From contig DATLQD010000101.1 in assembly GCA_035535315.1 (NCBI GenBank), positions 1 to 14,454 on the forward strand: a stretch of DNA of 14,454 bases. Direction: 5' to 3'. This stretch comes from DASQGA01 sp035535315 (GTDB taxonomy: Bacteria; Actinomycetota; Thermoleophilia; Gaiellales; Gaiellaceae). Shown one piece after another: positions 13,547 to 14,454 of this stretch (positions are counted from its first letter, which is position 1; every line of letters begins with the position of its first letter). Under the pieces are notes generated by a model. The model saw nothing but the letters and a program-made list of their open reading frames with translations. It was not told the origin of the DNA and searched no databases. The position numbers and the translations under genes are program-made.

Positions 13547-14454
13547 ACGATCCCGAGGGGCGAGAGCTCCGGCGCGACCCGCTCTCCGGCCGGTGGGTGG
13601 TCATCGCGCCGCTTCGCTCACGCCGGCCCGGCGCCCCCCGCACGTCTCCCGGTGCCACGGCTGGCGTGGACATTGCGAACTGCCCTTTCTGCGAAGGGCA
13701 CGAGGAGCGCACACCCCCGGAGACCTTCGCGCTCGGGCCACCTGATCGGGCCCCAGACACGCCCGGCTGGCTCGTCCGGGTCGTTCCGAACAAGTTTCCC
13801 GCGTTCGCCCCGGACCTCACCGGGCCCCCACGGCACGTCGGGCTTCTCGAGTCCCGCCCAGCACGCGGAAACCAGGAAGTCGTCGTCTCGTCGCCCCGGC
13901 ACGTCAGCTCGCTCGCAGAGCTCGAGCCCAAGGAGATCGTGCGGGTGGCGGAGGCCTGGCAGACGCGTGCGGCCGAGGCCACCAGGCGGGGGTTCCCGTA
14001 CGTTCAAGCGATCGTCAACGAAGGGCACGAGGCCGGAGCGAGTCTCTCGCACAGCCACTCACAACTCCTCTGGCTCGAGGCAGAGCCGCCGGCTGTGAGA
14101 CAGGAGCATGCCCTCGACCAGGACGCCGGCGGTTGCCTCGTGTGCCGCCTACTCGAGGAGGAGCGTGGTCACCGCGAACGCGTGGTCGCAATGGAGGCCG
14201 GTGTGGTGGCTCTCGCGACCTACGCGGCGCGCGAGCCCTACGAGCTCCTGGTCGTGCCCGAGTCGTGCGAAGAGAACCCCTTCGAGAGCATCTTCCTCGC
14301 GCCCGCTCTGATCCTTGCCGCGAGCCAGCTGGCTCGCATCCACAAGCTCGAGGGCGCTGTGCCGATGAACCTCTGGCTTCACGCCGGCGCTCACTGGCAC
14401 ATCGAGCTCGTCCCCAGAATCACCGTGCCCGCCGGACTCGAGCTCGGTGCCGGG
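13543..14454 (+). CDS. Galactose-1-phosphate uridylyltransferase-like protein, 3' truncated, probable CTG start
   Basis: An open frame of 304 codons runs from CTG at 13543 to the window end; it lacks an ordinary start and any stop, so standard ORF finding can miss it. It resembles bacterial GalT, which exchanges UMP between UDP-glucose and galactose-1-phosphate. Residues 10 to 18 read RRDPLSGRW, the usual GalT start. Zinc ligands C47/C50 (CPFC), H120 and H170 are present, and H172 in HSHSQ is the likely nucleophile; the normal HPH is HSH here. A second pair C198/C201 (CLVC) and HAGAHWHIEL (280 to 289) suggest the second HIT-type half. The substrate may be another sugar phosphate, as in related archaeal and Thermotoga proteins. 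It overlaps the slipin gene by 4 bp and so is likely cotranscribed with NfeD and slipin. The family is clear, the exact substrate is not. Confidence 0.85.
   Translation, partial: MNDPEGRELRRDPLSGRWVVIAPLRSRRPGAPRTSPGATAGVDIANCPFCEGHEERTPPETFALGPPDRAPDTPGWLVRVVPNKFPAFAPDLTGPPRHVGLLESRPARGNQEVVVSSPRHVSSLAELEPKEIVRVAEAWQTRAAEATRRGFPYVQAIVNEGHEAGASLSHSHSQLLWLEAEPPAVRQEHALDQDAGGCLVCRLLEEERGHRERVVAMEAGVVALATYAAREPYELLVVPESCEENPFESIFLAPALILAASQLARIHKLEGAVPMNLWLHAGAHWHIELVPRITVPAGLELGAG

Noticed and set aside
1..14454. Mobile element, CRISPR array, tRNA or rRNA
   Set aside because: No transposase, integrase, direct-repeat array, cloverleaf-like or ribosomal RNA sequence was seen on reading; base composition is uniform.

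Overview
The window is GC-rich and almost fully coding, with frequent GTG and TTG starts, very short intergenic gaps and many overlapping genes. Gene content is bacterial housekeeping: type II fatty acid synthesis (FAS II), bacterial-type acetyl-CoA carboxylase, biotin ligase, a secreted amidase and a stomatin/NfeD pair. This suggests a high-GC bacterium, most likely a deep-branching actinomycete such as a Thermoleophilia-type lineage. That placement is inferred from composition and gene order, not from a marker gene. No tRNA, rRNA, CRISPR, insertion sequence or phage gene was seen, and no stretch over 300 bases lacks a gene.

Region 1 (1..8353, minus strand) is one long lipid-synthesis block. 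In transcription order it holds an ECF-type sigma factor, fabZ, fabH, fabD, fabG, fabF, a HAD hydrolase and a tandem-GNAT protein. After a 69-bp gap come a zinc-ribbon arginase-fold protein, accD and the first codons of a probable accA, cut by the window edge. AccD and AccA would make malonyl-CoA, FabD would load it onto ACP, FabH would start chains, and FabF, FabG and FabZ would elongate them. Neither acpP nor an enoyl-ACP reductase is present. Four junctions use a GTGA stop/start overlap, so translation is probably coupled through much of the block.

Region 2 (8424..9170, plus strand) is birA, divergent from the sigma gene across 70 bp. It fits the theme because biotin ligase activates the biotin carrier of acetyl-CoA carboxylase. 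It converges with region 3 with only 3 bp between stop codons.

Region 3 (9174..11327, minus strand) is a large exported zinc amidase with a PGRP-like catalytic domain and FlgD-type Ig-like repeats. Region 4 (11408..14454, plus strand) is divergent from it: a long NfeD membrane protease, a slipin, and a galactose-1-phosphate uridylyltransferase-like gene that runs off the window. This last gene appears to start at CTG, overlapping the slipin stop.

Points most worth a second look are two probable CTG start codons (fabG and the galT-like gene), the sigma factor coupled to fabZ, the missing acpP, and the arginase-fold protein with altered metal and catalytic motifs beside accD. I saw no clear evidence of a wholly new system; these are unusual details in largely recognisable genes.
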